DNA from: Patagioenas fasciata
Lineage: Eukaryota; Chordata; Aves; Columbiformes; Columbidae
NCBI RefSeq assembly: GCF_037038585.1
Contig: NC_092559.1
Location: forward strand, 11,332,488 to 11,396,487
Direction of reading: 5' to 3'
DNA length: 64,000 nucleotides
Every line of letters begins with the position of its first letter. Within the stretch, counting starts at the first letter, position 1. Under the pieces are notes generated by a model that had not been told where the DNA came from, did no database searches, and worked only from the letters and a program-made list of their open reading frames with translations. The position numbers were made by a program, and so were the translations under genes. This document shows, piece by piece, positions 1-9,806 of this stretch.

Positions 1-522
1 ACTCGAGTGGCTCGGAGTGCTTTTTGCTAAAGCTTCCGAAGACGCATCGCAAATCCCAGGACTAAAAAGAGATGCAAACCTCCTATTGAACCTCATTTCT
101 TTTAACAGAAGCACAAACTGACACACATTCAGCAAACCAGATAGCACCATCACAGTTCTATCAAAGCTCCAAGGATATTCAAAGTTGTGTAAAACATTTG
201 CAAACTGTCTCAGTGAAAAGACAAAAGTATGGTTAGTCACCCTTTCTAAAGATTCGCTTGACCAGTTAGCAAACACATAGCCGTACTGCTGTTTAATCTC
301 TCCCAGAGGCTTTTCAAGGTACAGCAGAAGCGAGTAGAAATTCATTAGCGACTGCAGTGTAATGAAATAAACCAGTGCCAAAACACACAATATCATCATG
401 ACCGCTGTCCAGTTTCTTGTTGTTATATAATGAATACTTCGATTCAGAAAGAAACACCAACACAGATAAGGAATCAGTGAGCACAATGTAGAAAATAACT
501 GATACAACTTATGCCATAACAT
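1..522 (-). CDS. Membrane-type N-terminal Gag of ERVL-like copy 0 (partial, runs off the window)
   Basis: Reading leftward from ATG at 522-520 the frame stays open for 174 codons to the window edge. It matches the proteins at 10330-11043 and 54607-55290 along its whole length. Visible parts are a hydrophobic segment at about residues 5-27, a longer one at about 38-68, NWS and NHT glycosylation sequons, a third hydrophobic segment before the CQFVLLL stretch, and the start of a Ser-rich tail. It lies 167 nt after the primer binding site, where a retroviral gag begins. Homology among copies is seen directly; the Gag role is inferred from position. Confidence 0.7.
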   Translation of the reverse strand, partial: MLWHKLYQLFSTLCSLIPYLCWCFFLNRSIHYITTRNWTAVMMILCVLALVYFITLQSLMNFYSLLLYLEKPLGEIKQQYGYVFANWSSESLERVTNHTFVFSLRQFANVLHNFEYPWSFDRTVMVLSGLLNVCQFVLLLKEMRFNRRFASLFSPGICDASSEALAKSTPSHSS

Positions 523-688
523 CTTTAAATCAATGTAATTCGCTTTGCCTTAATACCACTAAATAATATCCGAAGCAAACAGACGCGCGAGTATCACAAC
601 TCTATGAGTTGGCATCGTGCCAAGAAAATTGAAAGGTACATCAGAGCAGTAGAAAAGCTAAAAATCTCCAAATTTACCCTTTTCTCTT

Positions 689-706
689 GCCCCACGTTGG
701 GCGCCA
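689..706 (-). promoter_or_regulatory. tRNA-Lys type primer binding site, copy 0
   Basis: The minus strand reads TGGCGCCCAACGTGGGGC, the known tRNA-Lys(1,2) primer binding site. It sits 6 nt after the LTR end. Its presence left of the LTR at 713-1374 shows that a second provirus starts there. Confidence 0.9.
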
Positions 707-712
707 ATTATC

Positions 713-1374
713 TGTCAAGGGTTAAGATTGTGGGGTGACAACAAAAACCCTGGCAGGTGTATTGTTAACCTCCTCTCCTCCCCACGTCCCCCTTTTGCCC
801 CTCCCTCTCCTCCCTTCCCACTCAGGACAGGCGATCGGGAGGGAAAGAAGGACAGAGAGAAGAGAGTTGGAAAAGTTAAAGATGTTTTACTAATGCTACT
901 AATAAGAATAGAGAAAATAATACAAAATATACAAAACCAATCTTGTAAGTCTCAGCAACTGCAGAGCCAGCACCCAAAGTCCTGGATTAGACTCTGTAGC
1001 CAACCGGAGCTGGATTCAGTCTGTCACTAGGTCTCAGTTCGCAGGGACGACCAGCAAGGTCCTCTCCTAATGTCAGCCATGAGGAAAAAGGGAAAAGGGG
1101 GAAAAAGGGATGAGATCCTCGTGATCTCCCACTTTTATATGAAGTATTCACGTGAATGGAATGTTATACACCATTGGTCAGTCTCTCGGTCATCAGTTTT
1201 CTCGTTGCCCCTCTCGCGAGATGTCCATCCGTGCTTATCAATAAGTTTGCATTCCATTGCTAGGTTTAACCAAAACATGTGTTGGGTTCTCCAGGAAAAT
1301 GCAGCTAACATGAAGGCTTTAGCTGACAGGTAAATTCACTAAAAGAGAAACTTGTTTTTAACAAAACCAGGACA
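713..1374 (-). mobile_element. ERVL-like LTR shared by two tandem proviruses
   Basis: This 662-bp LTR begins TGTCCTGG and ends CTTGACA on the minus strand, with a TATAAAA box in the CATATAAAAGTGGGAG context. It has the same length as the LTR at 11234-11895 and is nearly identical to it. A polypurine tract lies on its right (upstream) side and a primer binding site on its left (downstream) side. It is therefore both the 3' LTR of the right-hand provirus and the 5' LTR of the one running off the window. Confidence 0.88.
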
Positions 1375-1385
1375 TTCCACCCCTT
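1375..1385 (-). promoter_or_regulatory. Polypurine tract of ERVL-like copy 1
   Basis: The minus strand reads AAGGGGTGGAA directly before the LTR TGTCCTGG, the plus-strand priming position of a retrovirus. Confidence 0.75.
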
Positions 1386-1514
1386 ATAATATGACATTCA
1401 CTGAATACTTAAACCTTATTAATACAATCTATCAATACAATCTAATTAATCACTACTACTATATATATATATATACACATATGTACATATATACACAGGA
1501 GTAATTAATCAGAG
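1386..1514 (-). other. ERVL-like 3' noncoding segment with a TA-rich microsatellite
   Basis: This continues the 3' noncoding part of ERVL copy 1 beyond the ERVK insertion. It is AT-rich, with a (TA)n stretch around 1459-1500. No coding sequence is seen. Confidence 0.6.
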
Positions 1515-1842
1515 TGTTGCTTTATCCATGCGAGCCACGGAACCTGACACACCAATATGATGTTCACAGAGTTCGCTTTATTGTCGGACCGGGCTAGCTT
1601 TATAGCAAAGCTGCCCTGTCCACGCGCCTTACAACAACGTGATTGGTTGTAACTCGTGTTATACAATAACATGATAGGCTGCATGTACTGTCCACGCGCT
1701 CTGCACGCATGTGTCCGGCGATTGCTCACTCATTGTTACCTTCTAATGGTGCTCCTTTAGTCTCTTTTGTCTCTGGCTTCACCTCTCAGCCAGGCTGGCG
1801 ACAACCCCATCCCCCTGGGGCGGGGGGGGCTCTGCCACTACA
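1515..1842 (-). mobile_element. 3' LTR of the young ERVK
   Basis: This 328-bp LTR (minus strand TGTAGTGG to AAGCAACA) matches 5439-5766 at every base I compared, and a polypurine tract precedes it. Confidence 0.9.
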
Positions 1843-1856
1843 TCTCCCCCTCTTTT
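1843..1856 (-). promoter_or_regulatory. Polypurine tract of the young ERVK
   Basis: The minus strand reads AAAAGAGGGGGAGA immediately before the LTR TGTAGTGG. Confidence 0.85.
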
Positions 1857-1887
1857 ATTTTATATTAACAATACGCCGTATCATGCT

Positions 1888-2005
1888 TTAAATACAGTGT
1901 GAAATACAGGGTAAGAACATTAAGGCTAATACAATTACAATTAACAAGAACAAACCTGTTTTCAATATTCCTTTTAACCAAACAAGGCATTCACCCCAAA
2001 AAACC
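1888..2005 (-). pseudogene. ERVK env transmembrane C-terminal relic
   Basis: In the minus frame ending at TAA 1888-1890 there is an aliphatic membrane segment (GLFLLIVIVLALMF) followed by a Cys-containing tail and a stop. It lies between integrase and the polypurine tract, as expected for the end of an env TM subunit. The surface subunit and ectodomain are absent, so this is a leftover of a deleted env. Confidence 0.6.
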
Positions 2006-2199
2006 CAATATCTTCTGTTATTTTCTTGTTCTGCAAATCTTCTATCTTTTTAACTTTTAAGTTCAAACAACACATACAATCAAACTCTTCATAACTGTGA
2101 ACATGTCCAATAACAAAACATTAATTGCTGCTCTGTTTTACAAAGTGGTATTCTCAACATTGGCTACATTCGTTGCTTAAAGCGATAACATGTCTGAGG
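2006..2199 (-). other. Gap between integrase and env relic
   Basis: AT-rich sequence in the deleted env region of the ERVK; no reading frame is recognised. Confidence 0.5.
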
Positions 2200-3312
2200 T
2201 TAAGGGTTGTCATCACTGCAATCGGTTTCTTCTCTGTTAGCTAGCCAAGGTCTCACCCACTTTGCTGGGATCCATGAATTTTTGTGGTTACCTGTAGAAA
2301 CACAAGCATATCCCCTTCCCCAGGTTATTAGTGACATAGGACCTTCCCATTGTTGTGTTGTCGGATTAAACACACTAACCTTAGGCACATTTTCGGAAAA
2401 ATCTTTGACATTTTTGATATGGTGCATAACAATTGGTTCCATTTCAGTTTCACTTTTAGGATTAAGCCAGTTCAGCACATACAATGCCTTCATCAATACC
2501 TCTTCTGGGCTCACACCAATTCCCCCTTGTTTTTTCAAAACAGACAAAAGATTTTTTAATGCACGGTGTGCACGCTCAATAATTGCTTGGCCAGTAGAAT
2601 TATAAGGGATTCCAAACAGGTGTTGTACCTTCCACTGGGTGAGGAAGGCTGCAAGTCTGTCAGAGTGGTATGCAGGACCATTATCTGTTTTGATTTGTGT
2701 AGGGACACCCATGACAGCAAAAGCTTGTAGTAAATGACGTTTTACTGCCTTTGCATTTGCTGAGGTCAAGGCTGTAGCCCACAGCAGTCCTGAACAGGTA
2801 TCTATGGAGACATGAATGTACTTTTGTCTGCCAAATGGTGCAAATTCAGTAATATCAGTTTGCCATAACTGACCTGGCTGCAAGCCCCGAGGATTTACTC
2901 CCTTTTGTTGGAGAGGGACTATGCGGGCACAATCAGGACAAGCTGCAATAATGGCTCGAGCTTGTTCCTTTGTAATTGTAAACTGCTTTCGGAGTGCTGC
3001 TGAGGATTGATGAAAGAATTCGTGAGCTTGTCTGGCTTGTTCAAAAGGGGATATATCTGCTACTGCCACAAGTTTGTCTATGGTGCTGTTTCCTTCTACT
3101 AGACCACCTGGTATGTTAGTATGGCTTTTTATATGCATGATAAATACTGGTGCTGTCCTATAATCTAATACGTTCCACAAATCTAACAATGCTTCAAACA
3201 ACAAGGAATTGGAAACTCGCTGCAAAAGTGCTCTATGTATTCTTTGTACAATTCCCACAACATAAAGAGAATCTGTTACCAGATTAACTGGAGAGTTATG
3301 CCATTTTTGCAA
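2200..3312 (-). CDS. pol: ERVK pol remnant: RNase H C-terminus and complete integrase
   Basis: The 370-codon frame is open. Residues about 12-90 are the RNase H end (VTDSLYVVG, with its Asp). The integrase follows: a zinc-binding H97/H101/C125/C128 set, then catalytic D153 (WQTDITEF), D210 (TDNGPAYHS) and E246 (GQAIIERAH). The last two are 35 residues apart, the classic DD35E spacing. The C-terminal domain ends in a WIPAKWVRPW stretch. The listed ATG is internal: protease and RT were removed by a deletion ending within RNase H, so a natural start is unlikely. The frame differs from gag, which ends 5 bp away. Confidence 0.88.
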   Translation of the reverse strand: MQKWHNSPVNLVTDSLYVVGIVQRIHRALLQRVSNSLLFEALLDLWNVLDYRTAPVFIMHIKSHTNIPGGLVEGNSTIDKLVAVADISPFEQARQAHEFFHQSSAALRKQFTITKEQARAIIAACPDCARIVPLQQKGVNPRGLQPGQLWQTDITEFAPFGRQKYIHVSIDTCSGLLWATALTSANAKAVKRHLLQAFAVMGVPTQIKTDNGPAYHSDRLAAFLTQWKVQHLFGIPYNSTGQAIIERAHRALKNLLSVLKKQGGIGVSPEEVLMKALYVLNWLNPKSETEMEPIVMHHIKNVKDFSENVPKVSVFNPTTQQWEGPMSLITWGRGYACVSTGNHKNSWIPAKWVRPWLANREETDCSDDNP

Positions 3313-3317
3313 TGCTG

Positions 3318-5303
3318 CTAAGCATATTGAGGGCAGTTTCTTTTAAGATGTCCTGTCTGTCCGCAAGTAAAACATGCTAGGCCACAAGAAGGGCTTCGGC
3401 CTTTCATTGCAGGCTTAAGTGCTGCAGCCAAGGCTGCAGCGTGGGCTTGAGCATGTATTTTTGCTTTTTCTACCTCCTGTTGCATAATCGGTACCTGTGT
3501 GCGAGCTTCCACCATCTCTGCTAAAGAAGCAGTTTTTCCCAAACCGGCTAATATCTGTTGGCATTGGGTGTTTGCATTCATCATAGCCAAATCTTTCCCC
3601 ACAGCAGCTTTTGCCTCTGGAGTCAAGTTAGGAGAGGCATCTATCACTTCTTTTAAACGATCCACAAATGTCATATATGGTTCCCCAGGATCCCACTCTA
3701 TTGTAGAATAGGGTGGCACAGGGTTACCTCTATTTGGCAATTCTTTCACTGCCGCCAAGGCAAGCCCTTGCGTTTGCTGCAAAATCCTTGGATGAAGTGC
3801 TGCCTGAGTAGCACCATCCGCATATTGCCCACGACCCAGTAACTGGTCCATGCTAGCTAACCGCAACGGATCATCAGCTGGTAAACGAACATTTTCTAAT
3901 ACTGCCAATTCCACTTTCCCCTGCCACTTGTCCAAGAACAGCAAATACCCCGTTGGAGGAAGCAATAACTCCATCAACGCCCTAATATCTGTTTGAGTTA
4001 GTACTTGCTCCTTGAAAAATGAATTGATTAGCTGCATCACATGCTTATTATCCGTACCATATTGCATAACTGCACTTTGCAATTGCTTAACCGTTTTCCA
4101 ATCAAAAGGCGACCACTGCCTTTGTCCTCTATTATCTATGTGCACTGGCACTGCTGTAATACTACCAGGTAACATGATCCCTTCAATAGTTGCATCTCTG
4201 ATTACTCCTTGCCAACGTTGCCCTGCATTATAAGAATGATCTCGAGGAATATCTCTACCCTGATGCACAGGGGCAGCACCCAAATTATCATTATTATCAC
4301 TGCTATACAATTCCCTTGTGTTTCCCTGTGGATCAGTAAGTCGGCGCATATTTGCAAACCGATCTGCTAACCCAGTCTCCAGCCCTTTTCCATATCGCGC
4401 TCTCAAATATTCATCTGCTTCTCTTACAGACCACATCCCATCTTCAACACATTGTCTAGCCCATTTTTGTATTCGCTCCCTTTTGATACGGAGCTCCTCC
4501 GGAGTGAGGTCTAATTCCACCCCCTCCCTTTCCTGTTTTCCCCGTTTTTCACATTCCCTGCCAATTGCCTCCAGCCCGTCCTTAATTGCATCTGACGCCT
4601 TTTTATATGCTATTAACCGCGAAGTTTTACTGTTACCGCCATCTAGTCGTTTCATAGCTTCTAGAACTTCTTGTATCTGGCTCTCCTGCCGTCTCAGTAA
4701 GTCCTTCAGGCTCTGCACGTGGCTCTCCTCCTGGAACTCAGGGCGATTCTGCGGTGCTCCGTCCTGGTGTTCCATCGGGTCCTCCGGCAAAGGCACGTCG
4801 GCTGGATTAACTTGTCCTGGCTTGTTGAAACTTGCCGGTTGCTGCCATTCGTTGTCGGAGCCAGGCAATGGCTCAACGGGCGCAGAGGGTATAATTTGCT
4901 CTCCGCCCCAGAACTCCAGATCTGATACGGGACATACCAGCGGTGTTGATTCTTCGGAGTTCTCGGAGGGTGGGCAGCTCGCGGCGGGCGGCTCCGAGGG
5001 GACGGCACACAGCTCCGGCTCCTCTGAGACTTCCTGCATTAGCTGCCTGACCTCCCGCCAGGGTCCGGCGAGATCGCAAGCCTCGCGGCTCCCCCTTGTA
5101 ACCGCTTCCCATAGTTCGGTCCCTATGTCCTCCCATGTACTGGGAGAAAAAAATTCGTCCGTCGAACGAACACAGCCCTTACGCTGGGCGAATAGTAAAA
5201 GGCGCTCCACCGCGTCTTTTTCCAAAATTCTTCCTGTTCTTGCAGCCAGCTGCAGAATACTTCTCACTATTATTTTTTCTTCCACGGATGCCGTGTTTCC
5301 CAT
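3318..5303 (-). CDS. gag: ERVK Gag polyprotein, full-length open frame
   Basis: A 661-codon open gag. MGNTAS at the start is a myristoylation-type N-terminus, followed by a helical matrix-like region (about 1-95). A Glu/Pro-rich middle contains PSAP at 139-142, a TSG101-type late-domain motif. A charged helical stretch (about 195-300) precedes the capsid (about 380-600), which has a major-homology-like segment around EPYMTFVDRLKEV (541-553). One CCHC zinc knuckle (CX2CX4HX4C) lies at 644-657, and the frame stops four residues later, so a second knuckle is probably lost with the deletion. ATG at 5303 follows the PBS by 115 nt. No lesion is seen. Confidence 0.9.
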   Translation of the reverse strand: MGNTASVEEKIIVRSILQLAARTGRILEKDAVERLLLFAQRKGCVRSTDEFFSPSTWEDIGTELWEAVTRGSREACDLAGPWREVRQLMQEVSEEPELCAVPSEPPAASCPPSENSEESTPLVCPVSDLEFWGGEQIIPSAPVEPLPGSDNEWQQPASFNKPGQVNPADVPLPEDPMEHQDGAPQNRPEFQEESHVQSLKDLLRRQESQIQEVLEAMKRLDGGNSKTSRLIAYKKASDAIKDGLEAIGRECEKRGKQEREGVELDLTPEELRIKRERIQKWARQCVEDGMWSVREADEYLRARYGKGLETGLADRFANMRRLTDPQGNTRELYSSDNNDNLGAAPVHQGRDIPRDHSYNAGQRWQGVIRDATIEGIMLPGSITAVPVHIDNRGQRQWSPFDWKTVKQLQSAVMQYGTDNKHVMQLINSFFKEQVLTQTDIRALMELLLPPTGYLLFLDKWQGKVELAVLENVRLPADDPLRLASMDQLLGRGQYADGATQAALHPRILQQTQGLALAAVKELPNRGNPVPPYSTIEWDPGEPYMTFVDRLKEVIDASPNLTPEAKAAVGKDLAMMNANTQCQQILAGLGKTASLAEMVEARTQVPIMQQEVEKAKIHAQAHAAALAAALKPAMKGRSPSCGLACFTCGQTGHLKRNCPQYA

Positions 5304-5417
5304 GCCACCTGCTTCTTCGTAGGCCTACTTTCCGCTATGATTGAGCGCTGGGCTGGTGTCGCCCCCAGGTGGCGTCCTCGCGTCTTCACTTCCGGCGATC
5401 TTGCTTCGATACGAAGT

Positions 5418-5435
5418 ATCACGTCGGGGTCACCA
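5418..5435 (-). promoter_or_regulatory. tRNA-Trp primer binding site of the young ERVK
   Basis: The minus strand reads TGGTGACCCCGACGTGAT, 3 nt after the LTR. This is the tRNA-Trp PBS known from avian leukosis-type viruses. Confidence 0.9.
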
Positions 5436-5438
5436 AAG

Positions 5439-5766
5439 TGTTGCTTTATCCATGCGAGCCACGGAACCTGACACACCAATATGATGTTCACAGAGTTCGC
5501 TTTATTGTCGGACCGGGCTAGCTTTATAGCAAAGCTGCCCTGTCCACGCGCCTTACAACAACGTGATTGGTTGTAACTCGTGTTATACAATAACATGATA
5601 GGCTGCATGTACTGTCCACGCGCTCTGCACGCATGTGTCCGGCGATTGCTCACTCATTGTTACCTTCTAATGGTGCTCCTTTAGTCTCTTTTGTCTCTGG
5701 CTTCACCTCTCAGCCAGGCTGGCGACAACCCCATCCCCCTGGGGCGGGGGGGGCTCTGCCACTACA
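5439..5766 (-). mobile_element. 5' LTR of the young ERVK
   Basis: The 328-bp LTR carries TATAAA (minus, 5523-5528) and AATAAA (minus, 5501-5506) about 20 bp apart, a compact U3/R layout. It is identical to 1515-1842 as read. Confidence 0.9.
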
Positions 5767-5999
5767 TCAGTGGACCATCCTTTGAAAAATTCATTAAGTT
5801 CATTTTGTCACAACAGTCTCCCAGGGCAGGAAAAATGGTACAAGTGCATCTCATGACCACTGTTTGTGGGTTAAGGACACCAACTTCGAAGAAGGTGTCG
5901 GGCGCCACTTGAAGAAGCTAGCTCTAGTTTCATCACCATTGTCTTGATCTGAAAGACACTTATTAAACATTGTTAGTGCGGCAATTCACATCATACAGT
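5767..5999 (-). other. ERVL-like 3' noncoding region
   Basis: This lies between integrase and the ERVK insertion point. No ORF is seen. It belongs with 1375-1514, from which the ERVK separated it. Confidence 0.6.
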
Positions 6000-8900
6000 T
6001 CAACATTGCATATTTTCACCTAAAATGATATCCCCTTGAGGTACACACTGAACTTCTCCATCCTTAAGCATCACCCACCAGGTGCTGCCAGGTCCCTGGG
6101 CAAAAACAATCCCACGAATAGGTTTGCCTTTGCCTGAGGCAGGAGTAACCCAGACTGCCTTTCCTAAGATATTTTTCATGTGTACTACAGGGACTTTATC
6201 TCCTTCTACAGTACGTAGAATTTCTGATTGGGCAGGCCCGGCTCGGTTGGTTGATCCCCTAGTGTTGACCAACCAAGTGGCTTTTGCTTAATGTGAATCC
6301 CAGTTTTTAAAGGTTCCACCACCAAGTGCCTTTAGTGCAGTTTTTAACAAACCATTGTACCTTTCAATTTTCCCAGAGGCTGGTGCATGATATGGAATAT
6401 GATATACCCACTCAATACCATGTTCTTTGGCCCAATTGTCTATAATACTGTTTTTGAAATGAGTACCATTGTCTGATTCAATTCTTTCTGGCGTACCGTG
6501 CCGCCAAAGGACTTGCTTCTCAAGGCCCAAGATAGTATTTTGGGCTGTAGCATGAGGTACGGCATATGTTTCCAACCATCCAGTGGTTGCTTCCACCATT
6601 GTAAGTACATAACGCTTACCTTGACGTGTTTGTGGAAGTGTCATATAATCAATCTGCCAAGCTTCTCCATACTTATACTTTAACCATCGCCCCCCATACC
6701 ATACAGGTTTTAACCGTTTTGCTTGTTTGATTTCGGCGCAAGTTTCACATTCATGAATAACCTGTGAAATAGTGTCCATAGTTAAATCCACCCCTCGATC
6801 ACGAGCCCATTTGTATGTTGCATTTCTACCTTGATACCCTGAAGCATCATGGGCCCACCGAGCTAGGAAAAGTTCATCTTTATGTTGCCAGTCCAAGTCC
6901 ACCTCAGATACTTTAATCTTAGCAGCTTGATCTGCTTGGTGGTTGTTTAGATGTTCCGCAGTGGCTCGACTTTTAGGCACATGAGCATCTACATGACGAA
7001 CTTTCACAGGCAGGCTCTCTAGCTGAGCAGCAATGTCTTGCCACAGTGTGGCAGCCCAAATGGGTTTACCTCTGCGCTGCCAGTTGCTTTTCTTCCATTG
7101 CTGTAGCCACCCCCATAAGGCATTTGCTGCCATCCATGAGTCAGTATAGAGATAAAGTATTGGCCACTTCTCTCATTCAGCAATGTCCAAAGCCAGCTGG
7201 ATGGCTTTCACTTCTGCAAACTGACTGGATTCACCTTGTCCTTCAGTGGCTTCTGTAACTTGTCGTGTGGGATTCCACACAGCAACTTTCCATCTTCGAT
7301 GTTTTCCTACAAGACGACAGGATCCATCTGTGAACAGTGCATACTGCTTATCAGTCTCTGAAAGCGTATTATATGGTGGTGCTTCTTCAGCACGTTTTAC
7401 TTCCTCCTCATCTGGAGACATCCCAAAGTCTTTGCTTTCTGGCCATTCTGTAATCACTTCTAATATCCCTGGACGGTTCAGACTTCCAATTCGAGCTCGT
7501 TGTGTGATCAGTGCAATCCATTTACTCCATGTAACTTCGGTTGCATGATGTGGAGAGGGAACCGTCCCCTTGAACATCCAGCTCAGCACCGGCAGTCGAG
7601 GTGCCAGGAGGAGCTGTGCTTCAGTGCCGATCACTTCTGAAGCACCTCGAACTCCTTCATATGCGGCTAGTATCTCCTTTTCAGTTGGAGTATAGTTGGC
7701 CTCAGATCCTTTGTATCCTCGACTCCAAAAACCTAAGGGTCGACCTCGGGTTTCTCCTGGTGCTTTCTGCCAGAGGCTCCAGGTAAGTCCAGTATCTCCG
7801 GCTGCGGTGTAGAGCACATTTTTAACATCTACTCCAGTTCGGACTGGTCCAAGGGCCACCGCATGAGTTATCTCACGCTTAATTTGTTCAAAGGCTTGTT
7901 GTTGTTCAGGGCCCCACTCAAATTGGTTCTTTTTACGAGTCACTCGATAGAGAGGGCTCACAATGTGGCTGTAGTCAGGAATATGCATTCTCCAAAAACC
8001 TACAACGCCCAAGAAAGTCTGTGTCTCCTTTTTATGAGTAGGTGGAGACATTGCTGCAATTTTGTTGATCACATCCATTGGGATCTGACGACGGCCATCT
8101 TGCCATTTTATTCCTAAAAACTGGATCTCTTGTGCAGGTCCCTTGACCTTGCTTCGTTTTATGGCAAAACCAGCATCCAAAAGAATATGAATTATTCTCT
8201 CACCTTTCTCGAAGACTTCTTTCGCTGTGTCGCCCCATACGATGATGTCATCAATATATTGCAAGTGTTCTGGAGCTTCACCTTGCTCCAGCGTGGTCTG
8301 GATCAGTCCATGGCAGATGGTAGGACTGTGTTTCCACCCCTGGGGCAAGCGATTCCATGTATACTGGATGCCCCTCCAGGTGAAAGCAAACTGCGCCCTG
8401 CACTCTGCTGCTACAGGAATAGAGAAAAATGCATTAGCAATGTCAATTGTAGCATACCACTTGGCTGCCTTTGACACCAGTTCAAATTGCAGTTCTAGTA
8501 TGTCAGGCACAGCAGCACTCAGTGGTGGTGTAACTTCATTCAGGCCACGATAGTCTTCAGTTAGTCTCCACTCATCACTAGACTTTCGCACTGGCCAGAT
8601 TGGGCTGTTAAAAGGTGAGCGAGTCTTACTGATCACACCCTGGCTTTCCAATTGACGGATCAGCTTCTGGATAGGAATCAAAGAGTCTCGATTGGTGCGG
8701 TATTGCCAGCGATGCACCGTCGTGGTAGCAATTGGCACCTGCTGATCGTCAACCATCAGCAGTCCTACAACAGAAGGGTCATCTGAAAGACCAGGCAAAT
8801 CAGACAGCTGTTCAATTTTCTCAGTGTCCACAGCTGCTATACCAAATGCCCACCTATACCCTTTTGGGTCCTTAAAATACCCTCTCCTGAGGTAGTCTAT

Positions 8901-9170
8901 GCCAAGGATGCACGGAGCATCTGGACCAGTCACAATGGGATGCTTTTGCCAGTTTTTTCCAGTTAGGCTCATTTCAGCCTCTACAACAGTCAGCTCCTGG
9001 GATCCCCCAGTCACTCCAACAATATTGATGGATTGCGTTCCTTTAAAATTAGAAGGAATTATTGTGCACTGAGCACCAGTGTCCACTAAAGCTTTGTACT
9101 CCTGGGGTTGTGTTGTACCAGGCCATAGTATTTGTACAGTCCAATAAACTCTGTTATCCCTTTCCTCCAC
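6000..9170 (-). pseudogene. pol: ERVL-like pro-pol, copy 1 (two nonsense codons)
   Basis: One minus frame runs through protease (LVDTGAQ, Asp at residue 30 from 9170), reverse transcriptase (YIDD at 305-308), RNase H (FTDGS) and integrase. It is interrupted by TGA at 7173-7175, where copy 2 keeps CGA, and by TAA at 6288-6290 near the integrase end. The integrase piece (6288-7133) retains D162, D221 and E257 with 35 residues between the last two. One zinc-ligand His is Tyr (GYQGR; copy 2 has GHQGR). The last part (6000-6272) is the integrase C-terminal domain. There is no dUTPase or env. The product is not functional as one polyprotein. Confidence 0.9.
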
Positions 9171-9191
9171 CTGGTTGGAGGCAGGGCACCT

Positions 9192-9737
9192 CTAATTCCT
9201 GTTTTGCACAGTCTCTGGGTGTGAATTAGAGGTTCCTTCAAGAGTATCAGAATCTCTTCTGCCCCTTTTGTAAACTGGAGCAGCCACCTTCCTAGGAGTT
9301 TTTCCTTTTATCTCACGTACTCGTTCTTGAAGTTCTGAGGTAGGCCTTCCATGCCACTTATTCATGTTTTCTCCCTGCTCATGTAGGAAGAACCACAGTG
9401 AACCTCTTTTTGTGGGCTGTCTCTGCCCTCTCTCTCGAGATTGGAAACCCCTTCTCCTAACAGCTGAAACATAGGTTTGTGCAGATCGTGAACGGTACGA
9501 TTCTTCTCTGAGCTCTTTGATTTCTTGCAACAGCTTTTCAAACCGGTCATCAGATTTTTCACACAGTTTCTCCACAGAAGAGACACAAGCCCGTAGAGAA
9601 CCAGCAAGGCTGTCCTCCAAGTACCGGAGCTGCTCAATCACTTCATTAATTTCTTGTACACCTCTAGCTGACCAGACCATTCCTGCCAATGACTTAGCAT
9701 ATGCAGGTGGTGCACTTTGTACAAATCTGCGCCACAT
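9192..9737 (-). pseudogene. gag: ERVL-like Gag C-terminal part, copy 1
   Basis: A 181-codon frame lying in the same frame as the capsid-like part upstream and pro-pol downstream. It contains an amphipathic, probably coiled-coil stretch (ERLCEKSDDRFEKLLQEIKELRE region, about 40-75) followed by a very basic Arg/Lys-rich tail with no CCHC knuckle, a nucleocapsid-like region. It ends at UAG (9192-9194) and pro-pol continues in frame. The apparent start ATG is just the first Met after an in-frame TGA at 9807. Confidence 0.75.
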
Positions 9738-9806
9738 AGATTTTGTACAATTGATTCTCTCTGGGTCTGTCCCCTCTTGGCTGTTTGGTCCTAGATAGAT
9801 GATCTC

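Larger units (their letters stand above)
1515..5766 (-). mobile_element. Young ERVK (class II) provirus, internally deleted
   Basis: The ends are 328-bp LTRs that I read as identical base for base. Internal features are a tRNA-Trp PBS, an open 661-codon gag, an open 370-codon RNase H/integrase frame, an env TM relic and a polypurine tract. Protease and reverse transcriptase are missing between gag and RNase H. Flanking hexamers are TCAGAG and TCAGTG, a 5/6 target duplication inside ERVL copy 1. Identical LTRs imply recent insertion or gene conversion. The element cannot replicate alone. Confidence 0.9.

Noticed and set aside
689..706. tRNA-like 3' end at the PBS
   Set aside because: Only the 18-nt complement is present with no cloverleaf, so it is a primer binding site and not a tRNA gene.
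4873..5136. Second minus-strand frame inside gag
   Set aside because: Overlaps gag in another frame, GC-rich and low in hydrophobic patterning; no evidence of use.
4318..5322. 334-codon plus-strand frame
   Set aside because: Antisense to the open ERVK gag; Ser/Arg/Cys-rich composition is a shadow of the gag codons.
5270..5653. Frame shared by both ERVK LTRs (also 1505-1729)
   Set aside because: Identical only because the LTRs are identical; no protein features.
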